Source: JAMHWD01 sp035911135
Lineage (GTDB): Bacteria; Pseudomonadota; Alphaproteobacteria; Micavibrionales; Micavibrionaceae
Direction of reading: 5' to 3'
Assembly (NCBI GenBank): GCA_035911135.1
Contig: JAMHWD010000044.1
Coordinates: 1 to 64,000, forward strand
Length of the DNA stretch: 64,000 nt
Shown: positions 49,482-58,220 of the stretch, one piece after another
How the letters are laid out: each line of letters starts with the position of its first letter
Numbering within the stretch: position 1 is the first letter of the stretch
Translations under genes and position numbers: made by a program
The notes under the pieces: generated by a model
What the model was told of the DNA's origin: nothing
Database searches by the model: none
What the model saw: the letters and a program-made list of their open reading frames with translations, nothing else

Positions 49482-50240
49482 ATGAAAAAACCTCCCCGCC
49501 AGCGCCTTGCCAATCGCCGCCGCTCCGAACGCGGGAATATCCTTTTTATTATCCTGATGGCGATCATGTTGATCGGTCTTTTAACGGCCGTTATCGCGCA
49601 GACCAATAATGCCGATGGCAATAATATTGATGATGAGACACTGGCCATCCGCGCCAGCGAGGTCCAGCGCTATGCCGGCGAGCTGGAGCGCGGGATTGTC
49701 TATATCATGCAATCGGGAATCAGCGAATCCGATCTGGGCTTTGCCCATCCGGAGGCCGATGCTGATTACGGGGATTTAAGCGCCGATGCCGATCCCAAGG
49801 ATCAGCTTTTTCACAAGGATGGCGGCGCGGCGACCTACAGGCTGCCGCCTGAGGATGTGCTAGCCAGCCCAGGGGCAAAATGGGAATTTTTCGGAGGCTC
49901 AGCCATTCCGGGCATTGGCACGTCAAAACCTGATCTGGTGGCGGTGCTGCCGGGGGTGACCCAGCAGTTCTGCGAAAAGATCAATTCATTAAACGGCCTC
50001 ACCGGCCAGCCGCTTGATACCGGAAGTACCAGCGGGGCAAGCGGAGCAAGCGCGGGTAATTGCATTAACTTGCTGGCGGCCGGGCGTTTTGGCAATAGCG
50101 GGGCCGGTTTTTATGATGCTTCGCGTAATGCGATTACAACGGGAAGCTTTTCCAAAGTGCCCGCGCCGCAAGGCTGCGTGCAATGCAATGGCATTGCAGG
50201 TACGCCCTATCATTTCTATCACGTATTATTGGCCCGCTAG
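49482..50240 (+). CDS. Pseudopilin-like secreted protein, paralogue 3
   Basis: This 252-residue protein has the leader R-R-S-E-R-G (Gly18) followed by NILFIILMAIMLIGLLTAV. The exported domain has KWEFFGGSAIPGIGTSKPDL and V-A-V-L-P-G-V-T-Q-Q-F-C-E-K-I-N, collinear with paralogue 2, and the tail YHFYHVLLAR. Cysteines include G-N-C and Q-G-C-V-Q-C-N-G. A Gly/Ala/Ser loop (G-S-T-S-G-A-S-G-A-S-A-G) is unique to this copy. It follows dacA by 3 bases, so it is probably in the same transcript. Confidence 0.68.
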   Translation: MKKPPRQRLANRRRSERGNILFIILMAIMLIGLLTAVIAQTNNADGNNIDDETLAIRASEVQRYAGELERGIVYIMQSGISESDLGFAHPEADADYGDLSADADPKDQLFHKDGGAATYRLPPEDVLASPGAKWEFFGGSAIPGIGTSKPDLVAVLPGVTQQFCEKINSLNGLTGQPLDTGSTSGASGASAGNCINLLAAGRFGNSGAGFYDASRNAITTGSFSKVPAPQGCVQCNGIAGTPYHFYHVLLAR

Positions 50241-50252
50241 AGCAGCGCGGCC

Positions 50253-50798
50253 TTATTCCATCGGCAAGGGCTGGGCATTGGCCGGCAGGCGGAAGATGGC
50301 GGGTTGGTCTTCCATCATTTCGGCAATCTCGGCATTGACCGGCATGATGTAATCATAGGAACCCAGAATCTTGTTGCTGCTCTGCTCGATCAGGCGCAAG
50401 GCCACATTGGCTTCGATATCGCCGGGAAGATATGTGCCGCCCAGTATCACCACGTCCCCTGCATTATTAGGGGCATTGGTGTCATCGGCCTTGATGACGT
50501 TATATCCCAGCTGTGCAAGACGCGCGCCGACTTGATCGGTGACGGCTTCCCCGAAGGCAGAAGTTAGGCCGGTATTATTGGCATGTAATAACGGTTTTTG
50601 CAGGATAGGTGTTTTGCGATTGATGCTGGCCTTGGTGATACTGGCCAGATAATCGGCAATGGCATAATTGCGTTCCATGAGGTTGACATCTTCATCCATG
50701 AAAATGCCGCGCCGTGCCGTTTGCAGGAAGGATGCGGTCGCGCATCCACCCAATGTCGCAATCACAATCAAACCCGTGACAAGACGCGCCGCCTTCAT
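50253..50798 (-). CDS. FlgO-like outer-membrane lipoprotein
   Basis: A 181-residue lipoprotein: the signal ends in a lipobox L-G-G-C with Cys19. The body matches the FlgO domain: F-G-E-A-V-T-D-Q-V-G-A-R-L-A-Q-L-G-Y-N-V-I, then V-V-I-L-G-G-T-Y-L-P-G and A-L-R-L-I-E-Q-S-S-N-K-I-L-G-S-Y-D-Y. FlgO is an outer-membrane lipoprotein associated with flagella in Vibrio. No flagellar genes are nearby. It lies just downstream of a second lipoprotein gene (gap of 5 bases) and is probably co-transcribed with it. Confidence 0.8.
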   Translation of the reverse strand: MKAARLVTGLIVIATLGGCATASFLQTARRGIFMDEDVNLMERNYAIADYLASITKASINRKTPILQKPLLHANNTGLTSAFGEAVTDQVGARLAQLGYNVIKADDTNAPNNAGDVVILGGTYLPGDIEANVALRLIEQSSNKILGSYDYIMPVNAEIAEMMEDQPAIFRLPANAQPLPME

Positions 50799-50803
50799 GG
50801 GGT

Positions 50804-51475
50804 TTATTCCATGGTCTTGTTGGGCGTATAGCCACCGGTAATGGAATCATAGAAATGAATGCCATTGTGGTAGTCGCGGCGATAGCCGAACATCGGCAGG
50901 ATATGCACATTGGAACTTTTGGTTACAAGCTGGCGGCCGTCTTTCAGGCGAACCTCCACGACCATCGGCTCGTAATTTTCGTAAGGGGCCGAGGCCGGGT
51001 GATTTTCAATGCGTTCGGCTCTGGGGTAAACAGGCGGTGCATCTTCATCAGGGACGCGGCTGATTTCGTATTCCAGGGTCAGGATATCTTCCGGCCGTGT
51101 GGCCAGTCTGACGCCTTGTTTACGCAGGGCCTCGCGCAGGCTGTGGTCCAAAGAATAATTCTGGGCGCTGTCCAGCGAAGGCGGCGCAATGAAAACGATA
51201 TCCAGCTCCGTGCCGGTATTTTCATGGAAAGCCTGCAGAACTTCCTCGGCCTTTGTCTGCCATATTTTCATGATCTTTTCATTCTCGGCCGGGCTGTAGG
51301 TATAGCCGATATCATCAGCCTCTGGCGAGGGCGGCGATTTATAAAGATCCGCATGATAGGTATAGCCGCTGGGCATGGGCGTTGGCAGGTCTAAATATTC
51401 GCGGCAGGCGCTCAGATTGGTCAGCGCCAGCGCGCCAACAGCAAGACGGAGGGAAACAGTTTTGAAATTCGCCAT
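50804..51475 (-). CDS. Lipoprotein of unknown function, FlgO neighbour
   Basis: A 223-residue lipoprotein with lipobox L-S-A-C (Cys24). The start at 51475 gives the signal peptide; the open frame runs on to 51619 without support. The body is mixed alpha/beta: Y-S-P-A-E-N-E-K-I-M-K-I-W near residue 60, T-E-L-D-I-V-F-I-A-P near 90, L-R-E-A-L-R-K-Q-G-V-R-L near 110. The alpha/beta pattern and lipidation resemble the FlgO-like partner. Not recognised by family. Confidence 0.7.
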   Translation of the reverse strand: MANFKTVSLRLAVGALALTNLSACREYLDLPTPMPSGYTYHADLYKSPPSPEADDIGYTYSPAENEKIMKIWQTKAEEVLQAFHENTGTELDIVFIAPPSLDSAQNYSLDHSLREALRKQGVRLATRPEDILTLEYEISRVPDEDAPPVYPRAERIENHPASAPYENYEPMVVEVRLKDGRQLVTKSSNVHILPMFGYRRDYHNGIHFYDSITGGYTPNKTME

Positions 51476-51581
51476 GATAAGGATGGTCCTGATAATGAAT
51501 ATGGTGGGCCAAAACGGATATTCGTTCCTGAATACTCTACCAAGACTTCTGGCTTGCGTATAGCAGCTTCGTGAAATGCCC

Positions 51582-51815
51582 TTACGATAAAATACCGGGT
51601 GTTGCGCTTTTTTTGACAAAATCGCGGCCCTGCTCGCTCAGCCAGCAAAGCGCCCGGCCTGCCTCGCCGCAGCTATGGCGGCGCAAGGTAAGGTTTCCCT
51701 CTGCAATATTCTCCAGTACTGCTGCGGTCCCATAGCGCTGGATGAGCCTTTCAAGGCTTTGCGCTGATTCGGCGGTGCCGAAATACATCTCCATATAAAA
51801 AAAATCATACAGCAT
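51582..51815 (-). CDS. Small hypothetical protein, 77 aa
   Basis: No family is recognised. The start at 51815 has AAAAGGATA upstream; the longer frame to 51920 lacks support. The sequence MLYDFFYMEMYFGTAESAQS leads into L-E-R-L-I-Q-R-Y-G-T-A-A-V-L and then a C-terminal region with two cysteines (H-S-C-G-E-A-G-R-A-L-C-W). The C-terminal half reads like a helical winged-helix core. It lies between hldE and the FlgO-like lipoprotein pair. Confidence 0.5.
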   Translation of the reverse strand: MLYDFFYMEMYFGTAESAQSLERLIQRYGTAAVLENIAEGNLTLRRHSCGEAGRALCWLSEQGRDFVKKSATPGILS

Positions 51816-51973
51816 GGCTTTGATATCCTTTTCATTTTCGGTTTTTTTGAGGCAAGGCGGCGGCAAACGCAGAGAGATGAAACTAATAATCATTCTCAAT
51901 TGGAAGGCAGAAAATGTCAATATCTGGTATGATAAAAAATAAAAAATCTATATATGGTGGTTTATGGCAAGGT

Positions 51974-53530
51974 TCAGGCGGCTTCGCCGGCCAGCTTTTT
52001 TATCGCATTGGTGGTGCTGAGGCCGGGGATGAGGCCCAGAATTTTTACCTGTCCGCCATAGGAGCGGACAATCGGGGCTTCCGGGACGGCATCTTCACTG
52101 TAATCGCCGCCCTTGAAATAGATATCAGGCTGCAGGCGTGCCAGCAGGGCATTGGCGGTCTGGTCATCGGTCTTTGTCTGGCCGCCGAACAATACCACCA
52201 TATCCACACAAGCCAGCGCCCCCATCACGGCGGCGCGGGAGGATTCATTATGAACCGGGCGGCTTTCGCCTTTCAGGGCCCTGACGGATTCATCGGTATT
52301 CAGGCCCAATATCAAACGGTCGCAATGCTTGCGGGTTTCGTTCAGATAGGCAACATGCCCGGCATGAAGGATATCAAAGCATCCGTTTGTAAAGCCGATT
52401 TTCAGGCCGCGCCGCCGCCAGCGTCCTATATATTCCGCCGCCTCGTCCCAGTCGCAAAGCGGGGCCTGATGGGCCAGACCTGCGCCGCCCTCGCGGGTGG
52501 AAAGGATCTGGCGGCCTGCTTCATCCTCATTTAATGCGGCTTGCAACTCGCTTGTGCGGATCGGGGATGTGCCAACCTTGGCAACCGCAATGCCGCCTGC
52601 GATATTGGCCAGATGCGCGGCCTCGGATAGATTGCCGCCCGCGGCCAGCGTGGCGGCGATTGTCGCAATCACCACATCACCCGCGCCGGAGACATCAAAT
52701 ACTTCCCGCGCCTGTGATTTCAGGTGCAGCGGTTCTGCCCCGCCAGCCCTATGGACAACGCTCAGGCCATCAGCCGAGCGCGTGGCGATCACGCAATCAA
52801 TATGGCACTCCGCAGTGATCTTGCGGCAGGCGGCCTCGATATCGGCATCACTGGCGGTGGGCATGTCACCCGTGGCCAGTGCCAGTTCCTTTTTGTTGGG
52901 GGTGATGGCAGTTGCCCCGGCGTAATGGCTGAAATCCGGGCGCTTGGGATCAACAATAACAGGAATGCCCTGCGCGCGGGCCGATGCCATAACCGCGCTT
53001 ACCAGTTCTTTCGTCAGCACGCCCTTGCCGTAATCGGACAGGATAATCGCCTTTACGCCTGTCATGGCCTTTTCAATAGCCGCCAGCAATTTCTTCTGGA
53101 TATCGGCATCGACCGCGCGGGCATCTTCATAATCGCTGCGAAGCAATTGCTGATGCCCGGCCATATAGCGTGTCTTGATTGTGGTGGGGCGCGATGGGTC
53201 TGTGATCAGGCCGGATGTATCCACGTCCATATTCTCAAGCATGGCGCTTAAGGTATTGGCAGGCTCGTCATGGCCTGTGATGGCCACGATGCGTGCATCA
53301 ATTTTCAGGCCCCGCAACGAAGCCAGAGCATTGCCGCAGCCGCCGGGCATTGAATCCTCGCGGCGCACATTCAGGACCGGAACCGGGCTCTCCGGCGAGA
53401 TGCGCTCGACGCTGCCGCTGATGAAACGGTCCAGCATGATATCGCCGATCACCAGCACCGGAACGCCGTTCATACGGGCAAGAAGCGTGTTCAAGGCTTC
53501 TATTTTCTGGCTGAGAAGGCTATCTGACAT
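51974..53530 (-). CDS. hldE: Bifunctional heptose-7-phosphate kinase / heptose-1-phosphate adenylyltransferase
   Basis: A 518-residue HldE that provides ADP-heptose for the LPS inner core. The N-terminal PfkB-type kinase has G-D-I-M-L-D-R-F-I-S-G near residue 28, RISPESPVPVLNV, and the ATP-binding D-V-S-G-A-G-D-V-V near residue 285. The C-terminal nucleotidyltransferase begins G-F-T-N-G-C-F-D-I-L-H-A-G-H-V (H-x-G-H motif) around residue 385. Length is slightly above the E. coli enzyme. It is a single-gene unit. Confidence 0.96.
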   Translation of the reverse strand: MSDSLLSQKIEALNTLLARMNGVPVLVIGDIMLDRFISGSVERISPESPVPVLNVRREDSMPGGCGNALASLRGLKIDARIVAITGHDEPANTLSAMLENMDVDTSGLITDPSRPTTIKTRYMAGHQQLLRSDYEDARAVDADIQKKLLAAIEKAMTGVKAIILSDYGKGVLTKELVSAVMASARAQGIPVIVDPKRPDFSHYAGATAITPNKKELALATGDMPTASDADIEAACRKITAECHIDCVIATRSADGLSVVHRAGGAEPLHLKSQAREVFDVSGAGDVVIATIAATLAAGGNLSEAAHLANIAGGIAVAKVGTSPIRTSELQAALNEDEAGRQILSTREGGAGLAHQAPLCDWDEAAEYIGRWRRRGLKIGFTNGCFDILHAGHVAYLNETRKHCDRLILGLNTDESVRALKGESRPVHNESSRAAVMGALACVDMVVLFGGQTKTDDQTANALLARLQPDIYFKGGDYSEDAVPEAPIVRSYGGQVKILGLIPGLSTTNAIKKLAGEAA

Positions 53531-53630
53531 TGGGTTTTGGCCATTATTTTACGAATTTGTTTTCTTTATGACGATTTGTTAGGAATTCGTCAATCTTTTG
53601 ACAGTTATACTATAGACATAAAAAGAAAAA

Positions 53631-54644
53631 ATGGCTGGATACGGCCATATCAGTGGTTTTTGGGTTATAGAGTGGGAAGGGCGTTATCGCGTGGGCAAAG
53701 CGAATAAAGAAGAAATCAGGCAATCTGGCATTCTAAGGTCATTGCAGACCTATATGCGTCAGTTGCGTCTGGGCGACCTGATGGTGGCCCGTGGTCTTAT
53801 CAGCCAGTCGGATCTTACGGTGGCGCTGGCAACACAATCAGAAACACGAAAGCCTCTGGGCCAGATCCTGATCGCACAGGATATGGTCAGCCGGCACGAT
53901 CTGCGTATGGCGCTGATCCGTCAAGGAACGCTGCGAATGCTCGCGGCGTTTTTGTTATGTGCGCTTTCCCTGACATCTTTTGGTACGAAAAAGGCACGGG
54001 CCGATCATATCAATGACGTTCCGGCCCGCGTGGCGATTACTGCCAGCGCCCAGTTTAATGCGGTTGCGGCATATCCGCCACTTTTTGGCTCCTCTGAAAA
54101 ACGCTCGGCCAATTTAAAACCCTTTACCAAATGGACCGGCATGTTCGAGCGTTTCGAGCGCGAGCTGGACCGCGCCAGCGCGCAAAAAGCCATTACGGAA
54201 TGGCAAAATTCCATCCGCCGTTTCGAAGGGCTTTCCTTGCGCTCCATGGCGGACAAGGTCAATGATTTCGTGAATGAGACACGCTATATCGTAGATTCCA
54301 AAAACTGGGGCCGCAGCGATTACTGGGCCACGCCCGTTGAATTCATGCAGCGCGGCGGAGATTGCGAAGATTTTGCGATTGCCAAATACACAGCCCTTCG
54401 CGCGCTGGGCGTGCCGGAAGAGCGGCTGCGCGTGGCGATTGTTCATGATCTGCAGAAAAACATCCCCCATGCCGTGCTGATTGTTTATACCGATGATGGG
54501 TCGGTGGCGCTTGATAACCAGACTGATTATCTGATTGATGGCGAGCGGCTGGAGCGTTACAAGCCGATCTTTTCCATCAACCGTCAGGCCTGGTGGCTGC
54601 ACACATCGGGCGGCGGCAAGACGCTGGTCGCCAGCCGGGAATAA
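53631..54644 (+). CDS. MshEN-type c-di-GMP domain fused through a membrane segment to a LapG-like protease
   Basis: A 337-residue fusion. Residues 46-69 (RLGDLMVARGLISQSDLTVA ...Q69) and 75-98 (PLGQILIAQDMVSRHDLRMA ...Q98) are two 24-residue motifs separated by exactly five residues, the layout of the c-di-GMP-binding MshEN domain. A hydrophobic segment (about 103-118) follows; K-K-A-R-A-D after it could also be a signal-peptidase site. The rest (about 125-325) is a peptidase C93 / bacterial transglutaminase-like cysteine protease domain with C245 (G-G-D-C-E-D-F), H280 (N-I-P-H-A-V-L) and D295, the LapG triad. In other bacteria LapG cleaves surface adhesins under control of the c-di-GMP receptor LapD. 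No LapD or adhesin gene is adjacent. Confidence 0.85.
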   Translation: MAGYGHISGFWVIEWEGRYRVGKANKEEIRQSGILRSLQTYMRQLRLGDLMVARGLISQSDLTVALATQSETRKPLGQILIAQDMVSRHDLRMALIRQGTLRMLAAFLLCALSLTSFGTKKARADHINDVPARVAITASAQFNAVAAYPPLFGSSEKRSANLKPFTKWTGMFERFERELDRASAQKAITEWQNSIRRFEGLSLRSMADKVNDFVNETRYIVDSKNWGRSDYWATPVEFMQRGGDCEDFAIAKYTALRALGVPEERLRVAIVHDLQKNIPHAVLIVYTDDGSVALDNQTDYLIDGERLERYKPIFSINRQAWWLHTSGGGKTLVASRE

Positions 54645-54685
54645 TCTTCGATCAATCTACCAATGGCATGAAGGCGGCGATGAAT

Positions 54686-55363
54686 TTATTCCGCCTGCAA
54701 GCCGGGGATCATGACAAGTCTTGAATTGCGCGCATCTGTCGCAACGATCATCCGGGTTTTGTCATTGTTGATCTCTCTTGCCCGTTCCACAACCGCCTCG
54801 GCATTGCCGGATTCCTCAATCGCCTCGAGAACGCGCGTTCTGATCGCCGCGCTACCAAAGGCAACATAGGGGCTGTTTGTCTGCGCCAGTTTGTCGAGGC
54901 CGGCAACAAGATGCGCCTGAATTTCAGGGGCGAAGGAATTGGTCAGTTCTTCCAGATCAAAGGCCCGTGTGATTTTTTCAATATGCTGATAAAGGCCGGC
55001 TGCCGCATCAGGATTGCGCGGCGCGGCAGTTAGTGGCCCTTCAAGTTCCGTGACCATGAAATCTGCGACAGTTCCTATGACATAGTCCCGGTCTTTTGGC
55101 TGGTTCAGGCCTTCCATGGTGGCGTAAGGATCATCTACATCATGCAGCGTAATCTCATCAGGCCTCAAAATCTTGGCCAAGACCACCAGTTCGCGCAAGG
55201 CTGTTTCATCCGAGGGATTGGAGATGAATCCCTTGCTCATGCTGTAAAGATTCAAGCGGTTTTCAACATAACGCTCAAGGCTTTCACCGTCCTTGCTGTC
55301 CTTATGAATGATCTGCATGGCCTTCAGGGCTTCGGCGGTGGTCATATCGCGGTCGTGGCGCAT
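54686..55363 (-). CDS. Hypothetical protein, 225 aa
   Basis: No family is recognised. The protein is soluble and alpha-helical; the central part (residues about 95-170) looks like a repeat of helical hairpins. The C-terminus contains V-V-E-R-A-R-E-I-N-N-D-K-T-R-M-I-V-A-T-D-A-R-N-S-R-L-V-M-I-P. The start at 55363 has GGGAG upstream. It is convergent with the LapG-fusion gene and has no obvious partner. Confidence 0.62.
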   Translation of the reverse strand: MRHDRDMTTAEALKAMQIIHKDSKDGESLERYVENRLNLYSMSKGFISNPSDETALRELVVLAKILRPDEITLHDVDDPYATMEGLNQPKDRDYVIGTVADFMVTELEGPLTAAPRNPDAAAGLYQHIEKITRAFDLEELTNSFAPEIQAHLVAGLDKLAQTNSPYVAFGSAAIRTRVLEAIEESGNAEAVVERAREINNDKTRMIVATDARNSRLVMIPGLQAE

Positions 55364-55449
55364 GATTGTTTCAATCTCCCGGTTATTTATTGAAATATTA
55401 TTCCTTGGGCAGAAGATTTACACAAATAATATGAAAACGTCAAATATAT

Positions 55450-56559
55450 TCAATCCGCACGGAATTCTGCGGGCAGATCACCCGTTTTATAGGCTGGTCG
55501 GCGCATGAATATAGGCGTTTCAACATAGCGAAATGACATATAGGCAATGCCAAGCGCAAGGGGCATATAGATCATAAATGTTATCAGGGCGTTTTCCGGC
55601 AGGCCGGCCATGAAAAGAAAACTCAGTAGCGGCATGTGAAAAACATAAAGCGCATAAGAAATATCGGCCAGAAAGGTTACGAGCGGTCTTTTGAGCCAAT
55701 GCATTTCTTTCGAGATGTAATAAACAGCAATGGCGCAGGCCCATGGCAGAACCGTAAAGCTTGCCTGCAGGAAAAGCCTGTGCATGGCATTGGCCCCATC
55801 CAGCACATACCCATATATCATCCATGTCAGCGTGATGGATGATATAATTAGCAAACTCAAGATGAATTGCCTGCGGGAAATTTTGGGAGAGATCAGTATC
55901 ATCACAACACCTGCGGCAATGGCATCAAGCCTGAAAAAAACTCCGGTGTGGATATCAAACATCCATGCGGTCGATGATGGCAGGAATATTTGCCGCAGCA
56001 AAAAGCAAAAGGCGCATATCAAAATTCCGGCCATGATAAAGGATTGTCTGGCAGGGAATTTGAATTTGGCGAAAATTATAATCAGGACCGGCAGCGTGAT
56101 GTAGAATAACTCCTCAACGCACAGGCTCCAGGACACGGTAAAGAATCCTGAATTAAAATAAAACAGGCTTTGCAGGAAAATAAAATAAAGCGGCCATTCT
56201 TCCGGGTATGGTTTGTCCAGCAGGGTAAAAATCAGGAAATACAGCGCCAGCCCCATATAATAGACCGGCAAGGTACGCATCAGCCGCCTGATTATAAATA
56301 TTTTGATATTTTCCCGCGGCTTGAGGCCTGTGAATTGATGGAATAAAACCTGCCCCAGCAGTAGGCCTGAAAGCGCGAAAAAAAATTCCACCGCCAGTGC
56401 CGATAATGATTCCAGAATATATAAATCATAGTGGCGGGTGATGTTATCTTTAAAGATTACGGTTATGCCATGTATGAGAAATACTGTCAGTGCCGCGGCT
56501 GCGCGCACGTAATCATATCCGGCATTGTATGATTTTATCTGCTGGGTACGGGCGCTCAT
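55450..56559 (-). CDS. Acyltransferase 3 family membrane protein
   Basis: A 369-residue membrane O-acyltransferase (OafA/NodX type). About ten hydrophobic helices. N-terminal Y-D-Y-V-R-A-A-A-A-L-T-V-F-L-I-H-G carries the conserved R and H of the family, and F-F-F-A-L-S-G-L-L-L-G follows; F-I-I-R-R-L-M-R-T-L-P-V-Y-Y is the basic cytoplasmic loop. It probably acetylates LPS, capsule or another polysaccharide. The start at 56559 is chosen over an unsupported extension to 56886. Confidence 0.88.
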   Translation of the reverse strand: MSARTQQIKSYNAGYDYVRAAAALTVFLIHGITVIFKDNITRHYDLYILESLSALAVEFFFALSGLLLGQVLFHQFTGLKPRENIKIFIIRRLMRTLPVYYMGLALYFLIFTLLDKPYPEEWPLYFIFLQSLFYFNSGFFTVSWSLCVEELFYITLPVLIIIFAKFKFPARQSFIMAGILICAFCFLLRQIFLPSSTAWMFDIHTGVFFRLDAIAAGVVMILISPKISRRQFILSLLIISSITLTWMIYGYVLDGANAMHRLFLQASFTVLPWACAIAVYYISKEMHWLKRPLVTFLADISYALYVFHMPLLSFLFMAGLPENALITFMIYMPLALGIAYMSFRYVETPIFMRRPAYKTGDLPAEFRAD

Positions 56560-56654
56560 TGTTGTGCCGGGTTCAGGCGGTGGGAAGAAATTATTTTCTA
56601 AAAAAATTATATACGCTTTTCCGGCGCGCTCAACCTGTAAGGATGGCGGGGTTA

Positions 56655-58088
56655 TTATTCCACTTTGGCGATACGCAAGATATTGGTCGATCCCGGCGTG
56701 CCAAAAGGAACACCGGCGGTAATCACAAAGGATTCGGTGGGAAGGCCATAGCCCAGTTTCTTGACGATGGACGCGGCATGATCGGCGGGGCCGGCAAAAT
56801 CGGTGACGGTCTCTGGCGTATGGATGCCGCGCACCCCGTATGACAAAGCCAGGCGCCTTGCGACATTCATATCGGGTGTGAGGCATAAAATGGGAACTTC
56901 CGGCCTCTGGCGTGCGGCGCGAAGGGCCGTGGACCCCGACATCGTATAGGTCACAATTGCCCTTGCGCCGATATCAATCGCCACATAATAGGCCGCCGTT
57001 GTGATGGCATCCGAGGAATCGTGCAATGAATCGGGGCGCATTTCCTCCATGATCTTGTGATAAATCTCATCGCTTTCCGTGCGCTGGGCGATCTTATCCA
57101 TGAAGCCCACCGCCTGCACTGGATACGCGCCAACGGCGGTCTCGGCGGATAACATCACCGCATCGGCCCCGTCATAAACGGCTGTGGCCACATCCGAAGC
57201 CTCGGCCCGCGTTGGCCTTGCATTCTCGATCATGGATTCCAGCATCTGCGTGGCAATCACGACCGGCTTGCCGCGCTCGCGCACTTTGCGGACCACGCGC
57301 TTTTGCACTGAGGGCACATCTTCGGGCGGGATCTCGATCCCCAGATCCCCGCGCGCCAGCATCACACCATCGGCCAGATCCAAAAGCTCATCCAGGCATT
57401 CCAGCGCGGCGGGTTTTTCCAGTTTGATCATCAGGCTGGCGCGCATCTTGCCGTCAGGCCCGGTCATGAGCTCTCGCGCCTCGGCGGCATCTTCCGGCCG
57501 CTGGACAAAGCTTTGCGCGATCCAGTCCACGCCCATATCAAGGGCGGCCGTGAGATCGCGCTTATCCTTGGCCGTAAGCGCCGGGATAGGGATAACCGTT
57601 CCCGGCACGTTCAGGCCCTTTTTGTTTGAGAGTTTCGATCCGGCCTTGATCTCGGCCAGCGCATATCCATCGCCTGTTTCTAGAATGCGGGCGCGGACTT
57701 TGCCATCATCCAGAAAAATCAGGCTGCCGGGTTTGAGGATTCCCATGATCTCGGGATGCGGCAGGCAAACGCGTGTTTCATCACCGGGCGCGGGATCAAG
57801 GTCAAAGCGGAATTTCTGCCCTTGCGTGATGGCGATCTTGCCGTCCTTGAATTCACCGATCCGCAGTTTTGGTCCCTGCAAGTCGGCGACAATGGCGATG
57901 GGATGATTGATTTCCGATTCGATGCTGCGGATAATTTGCACCAGCGCAGCCAGCTCCTCATGAACGCCGTGGGAGAAATTCAGGCGAAACGCATCCACGC
58001 CGGCTTCGATCAGGGCTTTGATTTGCGATTCGGACGATGAAGCAGGGCCTAGAGTGGCCAGGATTTTGGTATGACGATTGCGGCGCAT
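56655..58088 (-). CDS. pyk: Pyruvate kinase
   Basis: A 477-residue pyruvate kinase. Seen: the N-terminal K-I-L-A-T-L-G-P-A-S-S, A-F-R-L-N-F-S-H-G, D-L-Q-G-P-K-L-R-I-G, M-I-K-L-E-K-P (K in the phosphotransfer site), M-L-A-R-G-D-L-G-I-E-I-P and PVVIATQMLESMIENARPTR. It converts PEP and ADP to pyruvate and ATP. It is a stand-alone gene. Confidence 0.97.
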   Translation of the reverse strand: MRRNRHTKILATLGPASSSESQIKALIEAGVDAFRLNFSHGVHEELAALVQIIRSIESEINHPIAIVADLQGPKLRIGEFKDGKIAITQGQKFRFDLDPAPGDETRVCLPHPEIMGILKPGSLIFLDDGKVRARILETGDGYALAEIKAGSKLSNKKGLNVPGTVIPIPALTAKDKRDLTAALDMGVDWIAQSFVQRPEDAAEARELMTGPDGKMRASLMIKLEKPAALECLDELLDLADGVMLARGDLGIEIPPEDVPSVQKRVVRKVRERGKPVVIATQMLESMIENARPTRAEASDVATAVYDGADAVMLSAETAVGAYPVQAVGFMDKIAQRTESDEIYHKIMEEMRPDSLHDSSDAITTAAYYVAIDIGARAIVTYTMSGSTALRAARQRPEVPILCLTPDMNVARRLALSYGVRGIHTPETVTDFAGPADHAASIVKKLGYGLPTESFVITAGVPFGTPGSTNILRIAKVE

Positions 58089-58220
58089 TCTGTCTTGATT
58101 CTCTTTTTAAAAACAATGGCTTCCCTAATGTCTATCCTAACATGAAATCCTCACCAAAGCGTGAAGAAACAAAGCCGCATTGCACAAGATTAAGTTTGAT
58201 AAACCACGGATTGCCATGAT

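Noticed and set aside
56560..56886. 109-codon N-terminal extension of the acyltransferase
   Set aside because: It has no similarity to the family, overlaps pyk in the 3' part and has no ribosome-binding site; the family start is at 56559.
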